From: Thalassotalea litorea
GTDB lineage: Bacteria > Pseudomonadota > Gammaproteobacteria > Enterobacterales > Alteromonadaceae
Direction: 5' to 3'
Assembly (NCBI RefSeq): GCF_005843925.1
Contig: NZ_VCBC01000006.1
Location: 62,001-126,000 of the forward strand
Length of the DNA stretch: 64,000 bases
Position numbers and translations under genes: made by a program
Shown: positions 1 to 9,647 of the stretch, piece by piece
Layout: every line of letters starts with the position of its first letter
Position numbering within the stretch: the first letter of the stretch is position 1
Notes under the pieces: model-generated
Seen by the model: only the letters and a program-made list of their open reading frames with translations
Told to the model about the DNA's origin: nothing
The model's database searches: none

Positions 1-1111
1 CCAATTCTTTACCCAAACGTAAGGCTGCTAAAGTATCAGCGGTTTCACCCGATTGGGAAATGGTGACTAACAGGGCATTTTTCGGGACAAAAGATTTGCG
101 ATAACGAAACTCACTGGCGATTTCGATATTGCAGGAAACCCCGGCATATTGCTCAAGCCAATAACGGGCAACCATGCCAGAGTGATAACTGGTGCCACAG
201 GCGATGATTTGTACGTGGTCAATGTCTTTTAAAATTTGATCGGCATTTACACCATCACCAGCAAAAGCTTCGGTATTGATTTGATTGTCAATAATGCGAT
301 TTTCTAACGTATTGCGAATCGCCGTCGGTTGCTCATAAATCTCTTTAAGCATGTAGTGACGGTACTCACCTTTGTCACCAGCATCATGGCTAACCTGTGC
401 TTCTGTTGCATCACGCTCGACGGCATTTCCTTTTTTATCGAAGATGTTCACTTCAAATCGAGTGATTTCAGCAACGTCCCCTTCTTCTAAGAACGCAAAT
501 TTACGAGTCACAGGTAAAAGTGCCATCATATCTGAGGCGAGGAAATTTTCGCCAAGGCCATAACCGATAACCAAAGGGCTGCCAGACCGAGCTACAACTA
601 AACGCTCCGGATCTCGGCGGTCCATGATCACCGTTCCATAGGCGCCAATAAACTGTTTACAGGCCTTTTGTACCGCAGCCAATAAAGACGCTTCGGTTTT
701 CAGTAAATGATCAACGAGATGGGCGATCACTTCTGTATCGGTTTGTGAGGTAAACACATAACCTTGTTCAATCAATAGGTTTTTGAGTTCCTGGTGGTTT
801 TCGATAATGCCATTGTGAACCACGGCAATATTATTACTGCTGATATGAGGATGGGCATTCTCTTCACTAGGTACACCATGCGTCGCCCAGCGGGTATGGG
901 CGATACCGGTACCGCCACTTAGTGGGTTGTTATTCACCGCATCGGCGAGTTCCTGCACTTTGCCCAAACGACGGACGCGTTGCAGCTCATTGTCGTTGTT
1001 AATAATTGCCACACCGGCTGAATCATAACCGCGGTATTCAAGGCGACGTAATCCTTCGACGAGAATATCAGCAACATCACGTTGCGCGACTGCACCAACA
1101 ATTCCACACAT
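1..1111 (-). CDS. glmS: Glutamine-fructose-6-phosphate aminotransferase, 5' part (runs off left edge)
   Basis: Makes glucosamine-6-phosphate from fructose-6-phosphate and glutamine, the first step to UDP-GlcNAc for peptidoglycan and LPS. Reading leftward, the protein starts MCGIVGAV, so Cys2 is the N-terminal nucleophile of the class II glutamine amidotransferase domain. Further on are the family signatures [20 protein letters not shown] and HNGIIENH, then the start of the first SIS (sugar isomerase) domain with CGTSYHSG and SQSGETADT. About 370 codons are present; the second SIS domain and C terminus lie outside the window. The DeoR-type regulator just upstream on the same strand is the usual Alteromonadales arrangement and may control it. 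Identification is firm; only the end is missing. Confidence 0.97.
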   Translation of the reverse strand, partial: MCGIVGAVAQRDVADILVEGLRRLEYRGYDSAGVAIINNDNELQRVRRLGKVQELADAVNNNPLSGGTGIAHTRWATHGVPSEENAHPHISSNNIAVVHNGIIENHQELKNLLIEQGYVFTSQTDTEVIAHLVDHLLKTEASLLAAVQKACKQFIGAYGTVIMDRRDPERLVVARSGSPLVIGYGLGENFLASDMMALLPVTRKFAFLEEGDVAEITRFEVNIFDKKGNAVERDATEAQVSHDAGDKGEYRHYMLKEIYEQPTAIRNTLENRIIDNQINTEAFAGDGVNADQILKDIDHVQIIACGTSYHSGMVARYWLEQYAGVSCNIEIASEFRYRKSFVPKNALLVTISQSGETADTLAALRLGKEL

Positions 1112-1207
1112 AATTCGATTCCTGTTTCTAAAAATGGGTTATTTCAATGCTTAACTAGTTGTGTATTCGATGACTAATTAAACTGTTAATTTGGTTAGTT
1201 AATTTAG

Positions 1208-1972
1208 TTAAGGCGCACAGACAACGTTTACCTGGTGCGCTTCAATTTGCTGTTTTAGTGACAAACTTAATTCGGAGTCAGTAATTAGAGTATCTACAGA
1301 ACTCCAGGGTAATTCCTGATTTGGGATCCGGCGGCCGATCTTTTCCGATTCCACTACCACGATAACCTCTCGGGCTACCTCGGACATGACCTGACTCAGG
1401 CCAATCAATTCATTGAAGGTTGTCGTGCCTCGATCCAAATCAATGCCATCGGCACCGATGAATAGCTGATCAAAGTCGTATGAGCGCAATACCAGTTCTG
1501 CCACTTGCCCCTGAAAGGCTTCAGATGTCGCATCCCAGGTTCCGCCGGTCATCAATAATGTTGGCTCATTTTCCAGCTCGTGGATTTGATTGGCGATAGA
1601 CAATGAATTTGTCATCACCACCAGGCCATGCTTGTGACGGAGCTCGGGAACGATCGCTGCCGTTGTACGGCCACTATCGATGATAATGCGGTTATGGTCT
1701 TTAACATGGCGGGCCGCTTCTCGGGCAATGGATAACTTTCGTTTCGAAACTTGTTCGTTGTTTTCCGCCTGAGTAATTTCTTGGGGCAGGGGGATCGCAC
1801 CACCATAACGGCGCAATAATAAACCACTGTTTTCAAGAGCTGCTAAGTCTTTACGTATGGTTACTTCGGAGGTTTGGAACTGATTTGCCAGTTGATCGAC
1901 ACTGACTTCGCCTTGTTCGGCCAAATGGCTTAATATTACATGACGACGTTGTTGAGTATTGCGTTTTGACAT
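1208..1972 (-). CDS. DeoR/GlpR-family transcriptional regulator next to glmS
   Basis: Predicted cytoplasmic repressor responding to a phosphorylated sugar. Residues 1-60 form a DeoR helix-turn-helix (QLANQFQTSEVTIRKDLAALE) followed by the LLRRYGGA segment typical of the family. The remainder is a DeoR C-terminal sensor domain with TNSLSIANQ and FIGADGID. Length (254 aa) is normal. It lies about 100 bases upstream of glmS on the same strand. By position the likely signal is an amino-sugar phosphate and the likely target is glmS, but the ligand cannot be read from sequence. Confidence 0.9.
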   Translation of the reverse strand: MSKRNTQQRRHVILSHLAEQGEVSVDQLANQFQTSEVTIRKDLAALENSGLLLRRYGGAIPLPQEITQAENNEQVSKRKLSIAREAARHVKDHNRIIIDSGRTTAAIVPELRHKHGLVVMTNSLSIANQIHELENEPTLLMTGGTWDATSEAFQGQVAELVLRSYDFDQLFIGADGIDLDRGTTTFNELIGLSQVMSEVAREVIVVVESEKIGRRIPNQELPWSSVDTLITDSELSLSLKQQIEAHQVNVVCAP

Positions 1973-2142
1973 AAGTTTCGAATGTATTGTTCTAAGTTTC
2001 GTTCCGAAAGATGTAATTAAAGCAAAGGATCAAAAAAAAAGCAAAACTCAAACCGTAATAAATCGTAATCAAGGATGATTTTTACGGGGATATGCCGGTG
2101 GTGGGTTTTCGAATTGACTGAAAAATGCTACATTAACGCTAA

Positions 2143-2154
2143 TTGTATATACAA
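2143..2154. promoter_or_regulatory. Palindrome TTGTATATACAA, HutC-like operator upstream of hutG
   Basis: A perfect 12-bp palindrome about 70 bases before the hutG start. It contains TGTA-N2-TACA, the half-site arrangement I know for HutC, the GntR-family repressor of histidine-utilisation genes that responds to urocanate. The gene placement supports the reading. No hutC gene lies in the window. Confidence 0.6.
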
Positions 2155-2221
2155 CTTCGTCGCCAAATTCGATGAATATTTCATCGCGACTAAGATTCTT
2201 ATCAGGTATCCGTAAAATTCC

Positions 2222-3112
2222 ATGACACAATCTATTTTTCAGCTGCAACAAGGCAACCTTCCACTGTTAATCTCCATGCCTCACAATGGTGTGTCGATTC
2301 CCGATGATATACGGAACACAATGACTGCCGCAGGGTTAAGTGTCGCGGATACGGACTGGGATTTAGACCGTTTGTATGCGTTTGCCAAAGAGCTGGGTGT
2401 GTATTTAATAGTGCCTGCTTATAGCCGCTATGTAATTGATTTGAATCGCTCGCCGGATGGCGCAAATTTATACCCGGGCGCAGACAGCACTGAGTTGTGT
2501 CCAACCACAAATTTTCAGCGCCAACCTCTCTATAAAAAAGACATGCAACCGAATGAGAAAGAAATTCAGCGTCGAGTAACAACCTTTTGGCAACCTTATC
2601 ATCAGGCGGTGGCTGACACATTGGCCGAGATCCAAAAAATTCATGGCAAAGCGTTATTGTTGGAAGCCCATTCTATCTGCTCGCAAGTTCCTCGTTTTTT
2701 TGCGGGCCAGCTCCCGGATTTTAATTTTGGTACCAATCAGGGCAAAAGCTGCACATCACAGCTTCACCAGCTACTGGAAAATATTAACGTTTCTCCGTAT
2801 TCAAAAGTGATCGATGGACGTTTCAAAGGGGGCTATATTACCCGGGCTTATGCCAATCTCGATAAAAATATTGAAACGGTGCAGCTCGAGTTATCGCAAC
2901 GGACATATATGGATGAAGCCTTATGGGGAGAGGATGGCAATCCGCTTGCTGAATCTGTTTCCAGCCTGACTGATACGAATCATGTCAGCCAATATAGTGA
3001 CGAGAAAGCACAGGCTGTTATTCCACAGTTACAAAACATGGTCCAGGCATTTATCAGCTATATTTCTAAGGACACTGTTCCTGACTGCTCATCATCTGGA
3101 GTACCGCAGTAA
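2222..3112 (+). CDS. hutG: N-formylglutamate deformylase
   Basis: Hydrolyses N-formyl-L-glutamate to glutamate and formate, the last step of the five-step histidine degradation route. The 296-aa protein belongs to the N-formylglutamate amidohydrolase family: SMPHNGVSIP near the N terminus, the Asp-rich DTDWDLDRLY, SRYVIDLNRSP, LLEAHSI and ETVQLELSQRTYM are all visible. The stop overlaps the hutF start (TAATG), so the two are translationally coupled. A HutC-like operator sits upstream. The pairing with HutF rather than an arginase-like HutG indicates the formylglutamate variant of the pathway. Confidence 0.93.
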   Translation: MTQSIFQLQQGNLPLLISMPHNGVSIPDDIRNTMTAAGLSVADTDWDLDRLYAFAKELGVYLIVPAYSRYVIDLNRSPDGANLYPGADSTELCPTTNFQRQPLYKKDMQPNEKEIQRRVTTFWQPYHQAVADTLAEIQKIHGKALLLEAHSICSQVPRFFAGQLPDFNFGTNQGKSCTSQLHQLLENINVSPYSKVIDGRFKGGYITRAYANLDKNIETVQLELSQRTYMDEALWGEDGNPLAESVSSLTDTNHVSQYSDEKAQAVIPQLQNMVQAFISYISKDTVPDCSSSGVPQ

Positions 3113-4503
3113 TGACCTCTTCCTCTTCTTCCCAAGCGCTGTATGCCGGCGATGTTCTGGTCGGTTCTAACTGGCTGAAAAATAAAACTTTATGGATTGA
3201 CAATGGTGTGATCACGGAAATTGTCGATGGCAAAGTTGATGGTGCAATAGACACCAATGGACCGATTATTCCAGGCATGGTGAACTGTCATTCCCATGCG
3301 TTTCAACGAGGGTTTGCGGGTTTTTCCGAACAGGGCAGTGAAGGCAATGATAGTTTCTGGACCTGGCGTAAAATTATGTATCAGTTTGTTGATCATATCA
3401 CCCCGGAGCAGGCCAAAATCATTGCCAGGCAGCTATACATTGAAATGCTTAAAGCGGGTTATACTCGCGTCGCAGAGTTTCACTATCTGCACCATGATCC
3501 TGATGGCAATCCATACCCAGAATTAAGCACCATGGCCCGGGCCGCGTTCCAAGCGGCAGCGGATTCGGGAATTGGCATCACTATGTTACCGGTTTTGTAT
3601 CGTTTCAGCGGTTTTGGGCCTTTAGCGCCCACCCATGGACAACGTCGCTTTATTAATTCGACCGAACAGTTTAATCAATTGGTGTCCGATTGCATTGACG
3701 TTGCCAAATCCCTAAGCAATGCCAATGTCGGTATTGCGCCACATTCCCTAAGAGCCGTTGATTTAGAATCGATAAATGCTGCGGTCAAACATCTTAAAAT
3801 GCTGGATGCAACAGCGCCGGTACATATCCATATTGCCGAGCAAATGCAGGAAGTGAACGATTGCCTGGCACATTATCAAAAACGCCCGGTGCAGTGGTTA
3901 CTCGATAATGTTGCAGTTGATAAGCATTGGTGTTTAATTCACGCGACCCATATTGATGAAAGTGAACTGAACGGGATTGCCAAAAGTGGGGCGATTGCTG
4001 GCATTTGTCCTACCACAGAGGCGAACCTTGGCGATGGCATATTTCCAACGGCCCAATTTTTAGAAGCTGGCGGGCAATTCGCGATTGGTTCTGACAGCCA
4101 TATCAGTGTCAGCGCAACCGAAGAATTGAAGCTTTTGGAATATGCGCAGCGGTTGCAGAAGCAACAACGTGCGGTTTTGGCTAGCTCTAGTGTACCGTCG
4201 GTAGGTCGATATTTATGGCAACACAGCACTAAAGGCGGTGCGATGGCAACATCTTCGAATACTGGCGAAATAGCAATTGGCCGGCAGGCCGATCTGCTTG
4301 TGCTTGATCCGCAAAAATTACGCCTGTACGCTGGTGGCGCTGATTATCGTATGGATAGTCTGATATTCGCCAGCGCCAGTAATGCGGTGCGCGATGTGAT
4401 GGTGAATGGCCAATGGGTGGTTCGCGATTACCAACACGACCATCAACAACAAAGCGCGGATGAATTTTCCTCCGTGTTAGAACAACTATCTTCTGGGAGT
4501 TAA
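3112..4503 (+). CDS. hutF: Formimidoylglutamate deiminase
   Basis: Converts N-formimidoyl-L-glutamate to N-formyl-L-glutamate plus ammonia; HutG then removes the formyl group. It is a metal-dependent amidohydrolase of 463 aa. The metal-binding H-x-H is at residues 60-62 (GMVNCHSHAFQRGFAG), with further signatures HIHIAEQ, LIHATHID and GSDSHISVS, the last carrying the catalytic Asp. A C-terminal beta-sandwich segment (IGRQADLLVLD) closes the protein. It starts one base into the hutG stop and is followed after 14 bases by fdhD. Confidence 0.94.
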   Translation: MTSSSSSQALYAGDVLVGSNWLKNKTLWIDNGVITEIVDGKVDGAIDTNGPIIPGMVNCHSHAFQRGFAGFSEQGSEGNDSFWTWRKIMYQFVDHITPEQAKIIARQLYIEMLKAGYTRVAEFHYLHHDPDGNPYPELSTMARAAFQAAADSGIGITMLPVLYRFSGFGPLAPTHGQRRFINSTEQFNQLVSDCIDVAKSLSNANVGIAPHSLRAVDLESINAAVKHLKMLDATAPVHIHIAEQMQEVNDCLAHYQKRPVQWLLDNVAVDKHWCLIHATHIDESELNGIAKSGAIAGICPTTEANLGDGIFPTAQFLEAGGQFAIGSDSHISVSATEELKLLEYAQRLQKQQRAVLASSSVPSVGRYLWQHSTKGGAMATSSNTGEIAIGRQADLLVLDPQKLRLYAGGADYRMDSLIFASASNAVRDVMVNGQWVVRDYQHDHQQQSADEFSSVLEQLSSGS

Positions 4504-4517
4504 CTATTAGCGACAAG

Positions 4518-5357
4518 TTGACAGGATCGCCGCATCTGCAAGGATGTCAAAAGTCTCGCGTACCGGGGACTGTGGCAACTGTGGTTACCACTCGGGAGTC
4601 TGGTGTGGCAGAGGCGTCATTGACGAGCAACGCCGATGTGGTGGTTGAAGAAGCCCCAGTGGCTGTTGTTTACAATGGCTTAACGCATGCAGTAATGATG
4701 CTGACTCCCGTTGAATTAGATCACTTTGCGTTGGGGTTCTCATTAACGGAAGGCATTATAGATTCTGTCTCTGATGTATTTGGCATTGATCAAGTCACCC
4801 AGGAAAACGGTCTGGAACTGAAACTCGAGATTAATTCGAGACAATTTAATCGGTTAAAGCAACGGCGTCGCATGCTCAAAGGTGTCAGTGGTTGTGGCTT
4901 GTGTGGTAAAGAATCTCTTGACTTAATTTCCCCTCATCGTACGCGGCTTGCCGTTAGTTCAATGCCTCGCTCTGAGGTGATTGCAACATCGCTAAAACAC
5001 TTCACCGACGCACAACTGATGAATCAACAATGTGGTAGTGTCCATGGTTGTGGTTTTTTTGATAACAGTGGCGCATTGATTCATGTTAGTGAAGATGTTG
5101 GTCGTCACAATGCATTAGATAAACTCATTGGATATTTGATTAAACACAATATTAACCTGAACCAAGGCTTTGTCCTGGCATCAAGCCGGGCGAGTTTTGA
5201 AATGGTGCAAAAGTGTCAATTATTAGGGATCGCGACCCTGGTAACGGTATCCGCTGCCACCAGTATGGCGGTGGCATTGGCACAATCAAGTAATATGAAT
5301 CTCATCGGCTTTGCCCGAGACGAACGTAATGTGGTTTATCATCAAGCCTCAATGTAG
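4518..5357 (+). CDS. fdhD: Formate dehydrogenase accessory sulfurtransferase FdhD
   Basis: FdhD passes sulfur from the IscS cysteine desulfurase to the molybdenum cofactor of formate dehydrogenase. The 279-aa protein shows the family core EEAPVAVVYNGLTHAVMM, LDHFALGFSLTEGII, the sulfur-carrier cysteine loop SGCGLCG (Cys126 and Cys129), SVHGCGFF and VGRHNALDKLIG. The TTG start is the best in-frame option before the conserved region, but no clear ribosome-binding site precedes it, so the first 20-30 residues are uncertain. Its place after hutG, which releases formate, suggests supply of formate for oxidation, although no formate dehydrogenase is in the window. Confidence 0.92.
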   Translation: MTGSPHLQGCQKSRVPGTVATVVTTRESGVAEASLTSNADVVVEEAPVAVVYNGLTHAVMMLTPVELDHFALGFSLTEGIIDSVSDVFGIDQVTQENGLELKLEINSRQFNRLKQRRRMLKGVSGCGLCGKESLDLISPHRTRLAVSSMPRSEVIATSLKHFTDAQLMNQQCGSVHGCGFFDNSGALIHVSEDVGRHNALDKLIGYLIKHNINLNQGFVLASSRASFEMVQKCQLLGIATLVTVSAATSMAVALAQSSNMNLIGFARDERNVVYHQASM

Positions 5358-5372
5358 GGGCGGATTAAAGCG

Positions 5373-5726
5373 CTATAACAGTCTATATTGCGAAATCACG
5401 TCGCAAACTTGCCTTTGATTGTTGCGATTTAAGCGTCGATTACCTTTTGGCTCTTCACAGTATTGTCGGTGAAATTCCCGGATATTATCACGGGATGTGG
5501 CGAGCTCACGGATATAAGCCTCTTCCATTTTCGAATACTTGTCAAAATGGGGTTGTAGCACCGTGACTAACTTGGACGGCTTTACGCCAACCTTAGTATC
5601 CGTATAGTCACTGGTTTTGTCGTCTAGCCATTGCAGCGACTGCTGCCACCAGGCATTTAACTGTGGTGACGGGTAATAGTGAAGGTACACCGCAGCTGCA
5701 ACGATCAATATGAGTAATTTTTTCAT
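5373..5726 (-). CDS. Small secreted or membrane-anchored protein of unknown function
   Basis: A 117-aa protein that I do not recognise. Residues 1-17 (MKKLLILIVAAAVYLHY) form a short hydrophobic segment preceded by two lysines, a signal peptide or N-terminal anchor. The rest is polar and probably helical, with two cysteines in the last third (YCEE and QVCD) that could form a disulfide in the periplasm. It is convergent with fdhD, 15 bases between stops, and divergent from ccoG. The start has a plausible context and codon use resembles the neighbours, so I take it as real. Confidence 0.6.
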   Translation of the reverse strand: MKKLLILIVAAAVYLHYYPSPQLNAWWQQSLQWLDDKTSDYTDTKVGVKPSKLVTVLQPHFDKYSKMEEAYIRELATSRDNIREFHRQYCEEPKGNRRLNRNNQRQVCDVISQYRLL

Positions 5727-5875
5727 AACAGGACCCGATAATTATTATTGCCCCCATGATACCTAATTTTGTTTGAAAAAAGCCATTAAACTTGTGTTAA
5801 ATCATACTTTGGCCTGGCGCTTAAGGTATAATTTAACAAAACGTTGACATAGTCCCAGGGTGAGTTTGTCGTCTA

Positions 5876-7321
5876 ATGGAAAAAAATAAATCCAAGTCCG
5901 TACCGGTTAAAACCATACCGGTAAAAGAAATTAAGGTTCACCGTCCACGTCAATCCGAGGTTGAGCAGTATAAGCCTCGCGATCAAATTTATGTCCGAAA
6001 AGTAAGTGGTTACTTTCAACAAATCCGTAGGAAAATGAACTTTTTCTTCTTGATCTTGTTCGCCGTATTACCCTGGTTGCAATACAACGGTCAACAGGCA
6101 ATTTTATTCGATATTGGCGAGCAGCGGTTTAATCTTTGGGGGTTAACCCTTTGGCCTCAGGATCTGACGTTACTCGCTTGGCTGTTCATTATTGGCGCCT
6201 TTTTGTTGTTTTTTGTGACGACCTTTTTAGGTCGGGTATGGTGCGGATATCTGTGTCCACAAACAGTCTGGACGTTTATTTTCATCTGGTTTGAAGAACG
6301 TTTTGAAGGAACCGCGAACCAGCGCAAAAAATTAGATCAACAACCGATGTCGGTCAATAAGTTGTGGCGTAAAGCCGCGAAACATAGTTGTTGGATCCTC
6401 TTTGCTTTGTTTACGGCGATTACTTTCGTTGGCTATTTCACGCCAATGCGGCAACTTGTCATCGACTTTTTCACATTTAACGCCAGCGTGATGGCAACTG
6501 CCTGCATTGTGTTTTTTGCCTTTGCGACATATGGCAACGCGGGTTGGATGCGAGAGATCATGTGCCTGCATATGTGCCCTTATGCGAGATTTCAATCGGC
6601 GATGTTCGACAAAGACACATTAACGGTATCATATGACAACAATCGTGGAGAAACACGGGGCCCGCGTTCTCGTAAGGCCAACCCTAAAGAACTTGGCCTG
6701 GGGGATTGTATCGATTGTAATTTGTGTGTGCAGGTTTGTCCGACAGGCATCGATATTCGTAACGGTTTGCAGTATGAGTGCATCAATTGTGGTGCCTGCG
6801 TTGATGCTTGTGATGGTGTGATGGACAAAATGGGCTACGAAAAAGGCCTGATTCGCTATACCACGGAACATGAACTGACCGGTAAGAAAGTCCATATTTT
6901 ACGCCCTAAGTTATTTATGTACGCGACAATTTTATTGGTAATGACAGGATTTTTCGTAGCAGATTTGGCAACCCGAGTACCATTGCAGCTAGATATTATT
7001 CGTGATCGCAATGCATTGTCTCGGGAGACCAATGAAGGGTTGATAGAAAATGTCTACACCTTGAAAGTATTGAACAAGTCGCAACATGACAGCATCTACA
7101 AAATATCAATTGAAGGTTTGGAAAACACGCAATGGCGCGGTAAGAAAAAAGTCTCCGTCAGAGCCGCACAACTGGAAACGGTCACGGTGAGTATTGCTGT
7201 TGACCCTTATGAGTTGAAAGAATATATGACAGATGTCTCGTTTGTGATCCAGCAAATTGAACCGAGTGATAGTGATGTGATCATTAAGCAATCCAGTAAA
7301 TTTTTTAATCGCCGACCATAG
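5876..7321 (+). CDS. ccoG: Cytochrome c oxidase accessory protein CcoG (RdxA/FixG family)
   Basis: Inner-membrane protein with two 4Fe-4S clusters, needed for assembly of cbb3-type oxidase, where CcoG acts as a cupric reductase. After a basic cytoplasmic N terminus come several membrane helices (residues about 55-75, 95-115, 165-185, 200-220). A CGYLCPQTVW motif lies after the second helix. Two ferredoxin-type motifs follow, CIDCNLCVQVCPTG and CINCGACVDACDG. Another helix is near residue 345, then the FixG C-terminal immunoglobulin-like domain. Length (481 aa) is standard. The oxidase genes themselves are not in the window. Confidence 0.94.
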   Translation: MEKNKSKSVPVKTIPVKEIKVHRPRQSEVEQYKPRDQIYVRKVSGYFQQIRRKMNFFFLILFAVLPWLQYNGQQAILFDIGEQRFNLWGLTLWPQDLTLLAWLFIIGAFLLFFVTTFLGRVWCGYLCPQTVWTFIFIWFEERFEGTANQRKKLDQQPMSVNKLWRKAAKHSCWILFALFTAITFVGYFTPMRQLVIDFFTFNASVMATACIVFFAFATYGNAGWMREIMCLHMCPYARFQSAMFDKDTLTVSYDNNRGETRGPRSRKANPKELGLGDCIDCNLCVQVCPTGIDIRNGLQYECINCGACVDACDGVMDKMGYEKGLIRYTTEHELTGKKVHILRPKLFMYATILLVMTGFFVADLATRVPLQLDIIRDRNALSRETNEGLIENVYTLKVLNKSQHDSIYKISIEGLENTQWRGKKKVSVRAAQLETVTVSIAVDPYELKEYMTDVSFVIQQIEPSDSDVIIKQSSKFFNRRP

Positions 7322-7417
7322 GGGGGCGTTGAAATCCACCGACTAAGAGAATTGCATCCTAGGGGATTGGATAGATACAGGTTACAATTTTGATCCATTG
7401 TTTGAACCGGGATTGAT

Positions 7418-8392
7418 ATGAAAGATTTTAACTTCTCATCGCTGGCGCCTGAAACCATTATCGACGGCCTTGAGGGTGCTGGATTTCAGGTAGATAGTGG
7501 GCTGCTGGCCTTAAATAGCTATGAAAACAGGGTCTATCAATTCCATGATGAGAACCGCCAAAAATTTGTCTGTAAGTTTTATCGGCCCGGTCGCTGGCAG
7601 CTGCAGCAAATTCAGGAAGAGCACGACTTTTCTTTCCAGTTGGATGAGCATGAATTGCCAATCGTGGCACCTTTAAAACGTGATGGCGTGAGTATATTTC
7701 ATCATCAGGGATTCCATTTTGCGGTGTTTCCTTGCCGGGGTGGTCGTATATTTGAAGTTGATAATCTTGAACAGCTGGAATGGATGGGACGGTTTGTTGG
7801 CCGCATTCATGCGGTATCCTCACAACAGAGTTTTCAAACGCGTCCGATAATTTCCACTCAGGAAAGTTTATTTGATGCCAGGCAAGTTCTTATGGACTGC
7901 CAAATGGTACCGCTTGGTTTGCAAACACCATTTTTCACTATTCTTGAACAGGCGATTGATATAGCCAGCGCCCGGTATCAGCCAACTAGGCAAATCAGAC
8001 TCCATGGTGACTGTCATGCCGGAAATATTCTGTGGACCGATGCTGGACCGCACTTTGTTGATCTCGATGATTGTAAAACCGGTCCGGCGATTCAGGACTT
8101 ATGGATGATGCTTAGCGGCGACAGGCAACAGCAACTGTTACAAATAGATACACTATTATCTGGTTACGAAGAGTTCTTTTCATTTGATACCAGTGAGCTG
8201 TCACTGATAGAATCCTTGAGAACAATGAGAGTTGTACATTATATGGCATGGCTTGCCAGAAGGTGGCAAGATCCGGCTTTCCCCCGTAATTTTCCCTGGT
8301 TTAATACCGAGAAATACTGGGAACAACAAATACTTGCATTAAAAGAACAGGTGGCCACTTTACAAGAGCCGCCCTTGAGTTTAATGCCATAA
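7418..8392 (+). CDS. srkA: Stress response serine/threonine kinase SrkA (YihE)
   Basis: A cytoplasmic protein kinase of the aminoglycoside-phosphotransferase fold that in Escherichia coli counters MazEF-driven death. The 324-aa sequence has the YihE N terminus (LNSYENRVYQF, KFYRPGRW), the catalytic loop HGDCHAGNILW and the metal-binding FVDLDDCKTGP. The family's C-terminal segment with MVVHYMAWLARRW-like sequence follows. It lies upstream of dsbA on the same strand, the same order as yihE-dsbA in enterobacteria, but 219 bases separate them, so dsbA may also have its own promoter. Confidence 0.94.
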   Translation: MKDFNFSSLAPETIIDGLEGAGFQVDSGLLALNSYENRVYQFHDENRQKFVCKFYRPGRWQLQQIQEEHDFSFQLDEHELPIVAPLKRDGVSIFHHQGFHFAVFPCRGGRIFEVDNLEQLEWMGRFVGRIHAVSSQQSFQTRPIISTQESLFDARQVLMDCQMVPLGLQTPFFTILEQAIDIASARYQPTRQIRLHGDCHAGNILWTDAGPHFVDLDDCKTGPAIQDLWMMLSGDRQQQLLQIDTLLSGYEEFFSFDTSELSLIESLRTMRVVHYMAWLARRWQDPAFPRNFPWFNTEKYWEQQILALKEQVATLQEPPLSLMP

Positions 8393-8611
8393 TGGTATAT
8401 TCATTAGCAATTACGACAGAAGATTGATCATTCAACGAAGAGAAAAACGCACGCCAAGACTAGAATGGTTTGCTTTGTTGAACATTTTCAAGGTAAAGGT
8501 GTCATAAAAACATTCGCCCTACGGGAATGTTCGTTAGACATTTCGAATCGATCATAAAACCATCGTATTTGGTATCACACATAATTAGAAATACGTAAGG
8601 AATAGAATTAC

Positions 8612-9247
8612 ATGAAGAAGTTAATCACTTTATTTTTAGTTACTGCGCTAGCCGCATTTAGCAGCCAGGCAGCGAAGTATGTCGAAGGAAAACATTACAC
8701 TAAGGTGAGTGAGACAGCGTCTGCTAAGCCTGAGGTACGTGAGTACTTCTCTTTTTATTGCCCACACTGCTTACGTTTTGAACCTTTTATGCAGGACTTA
8801 GCGCGCTCATTACCTGAAGGCGTAAGCTTTGAAAAAAATCACGTAGATTTTCTTCGTGCTGCGAGCGAACAAGTACAGTTCGACATCACTAAAGCGTTGG
8901 TGGTTGCTGAGCAACTGCCACAGAAAAATCAGCTAATTGGTGCAATTTTCAATGAAATTCAGGTGCAGCGTCGTCCAATTACTTCACAGGAAGATATCCG
9001 CAAGATTTTTGTGATGAATGGTGTTGAAGGTGAAAAATTTGATAAGCTATTCAAAAGCTTTGCAGTAAATTCACAAGCCAAAAAGCAAAAGAAAAACCAG
9101 GATGATTTAGTGGCAAAACGCGCATTAACCGGCGTGCCAACGATTGTGGTTAACGGCAAGTATCGTGTTAATGCCAACGAGTTAGACCGTGCCGATTTTC
9201 TTACGGATTATAAAAACATCGTGGTGTATCTAAGCCAGTTAGATTAA
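8612..9247 (+). CDS. dsbA: Thiol:disulfide interchange protein DsbA
   Basis: Periplasmic oxidase that puts disulfides into newly exported proteins, useful here given the many secreted enzymes further along. A signal peptide covers residues 1-20 (cleavage near SQA-AKY). The thioredoxin active site is C50-P-H-C53 within YFSFYCPHCLRFEP, and the cis-proline loop is TGVPTIVV. The helical insertion of the DsbA fold lies between. Length (211 aa) matches the family. AAGGAA stands about ten bases before ATG. A strong terminator follows directly. Confidence 0.96.
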   Translation: MKKLITLFLVTALAAFSSQAAKYVEGKHYTKVSETASAKPEVREYFSFYCPHCLRFEPFMQDLARSLPEGVSFEKNHVDFLRAASEQVQFDITKALVVAEQLPQKNQLIGAIFNEIQVQRRPITSQEDIRKIFVMNGVEGEKFDKLFKSFAVNSQAKKQKKNQDDLVAKRALTGVPTIVVNGKYRVNANELDRADFLTDYKNIVVYLSQLD

Positions 9248-9267
9248 TAACCCGCTCATTATTTTTG

Positions 9268-9292
9268 AAAGGCGCTTTTAGCGCCTTTTTCT
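9268..9292 (+). terminator. Rho-independent terminator after dsbA
   Basis: Five-base GC stem GGCGC / GCGCC with loop TTTTA, followed by a T tract, starting about 20 bases after the dsbA stop. Confidence 0.85.
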
Positions 9293-9364
9293 TTGTTTGA
9301 TAGTTGCCAATTGGCGCGATGAATTTTCCGAGCAATGTTTTCGGGTGTCAGGTCAGTGTGATAA

Positions 9365-9628
9365 TACCAATCACATTAAGTTTGTGCACAACTCAGAGTT
9401 AGGGCAGAGGTTCAGTTACAACATAGGTTTCATTGATATAGTCATTCTATATTAATGAAATATAGGGTCGTAAATGGGCCTTAAGGTAAACTCCCTACGG
9501 GTGAGTTTTAAAGGCGTTTATCCTGCGTTACTGATTTTGACAATGGAATAACCATTCTCTGCAATCAAAGCCTTGTCTAAAAGCCTTTAAATTCTCACTG
9601 AGTGAGCAATAATTTAATGTGATTGGTA
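9365..9628 (+). repeat. MITE-like element, copy A (inverted relative to copies B and C)
   Basis: A 264-bp non-coding element with near-perfect terminal inverted repeats, TACCAATCACATTAA at the left and its complement at the right. It is flanked on both sides by TAA, read as a 3-bp target duplication. The same sequence, reverse-complemented, occurs at 32,817 and 39,134. Internal landmarks shared by all copies are GTGCACAACTCAGAGTT near one end, CTCACTGAGTGAGC near the other, and the CTCCCTACGGGTGAG hairpin in the middle. No transposase gene is inside. It fills most of the gap between dsbA and the convergent VTT-domain gene. Confidence 0.85.
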
Positions 9629-9647
9629 TAACACCGGGGAAAGGTAT

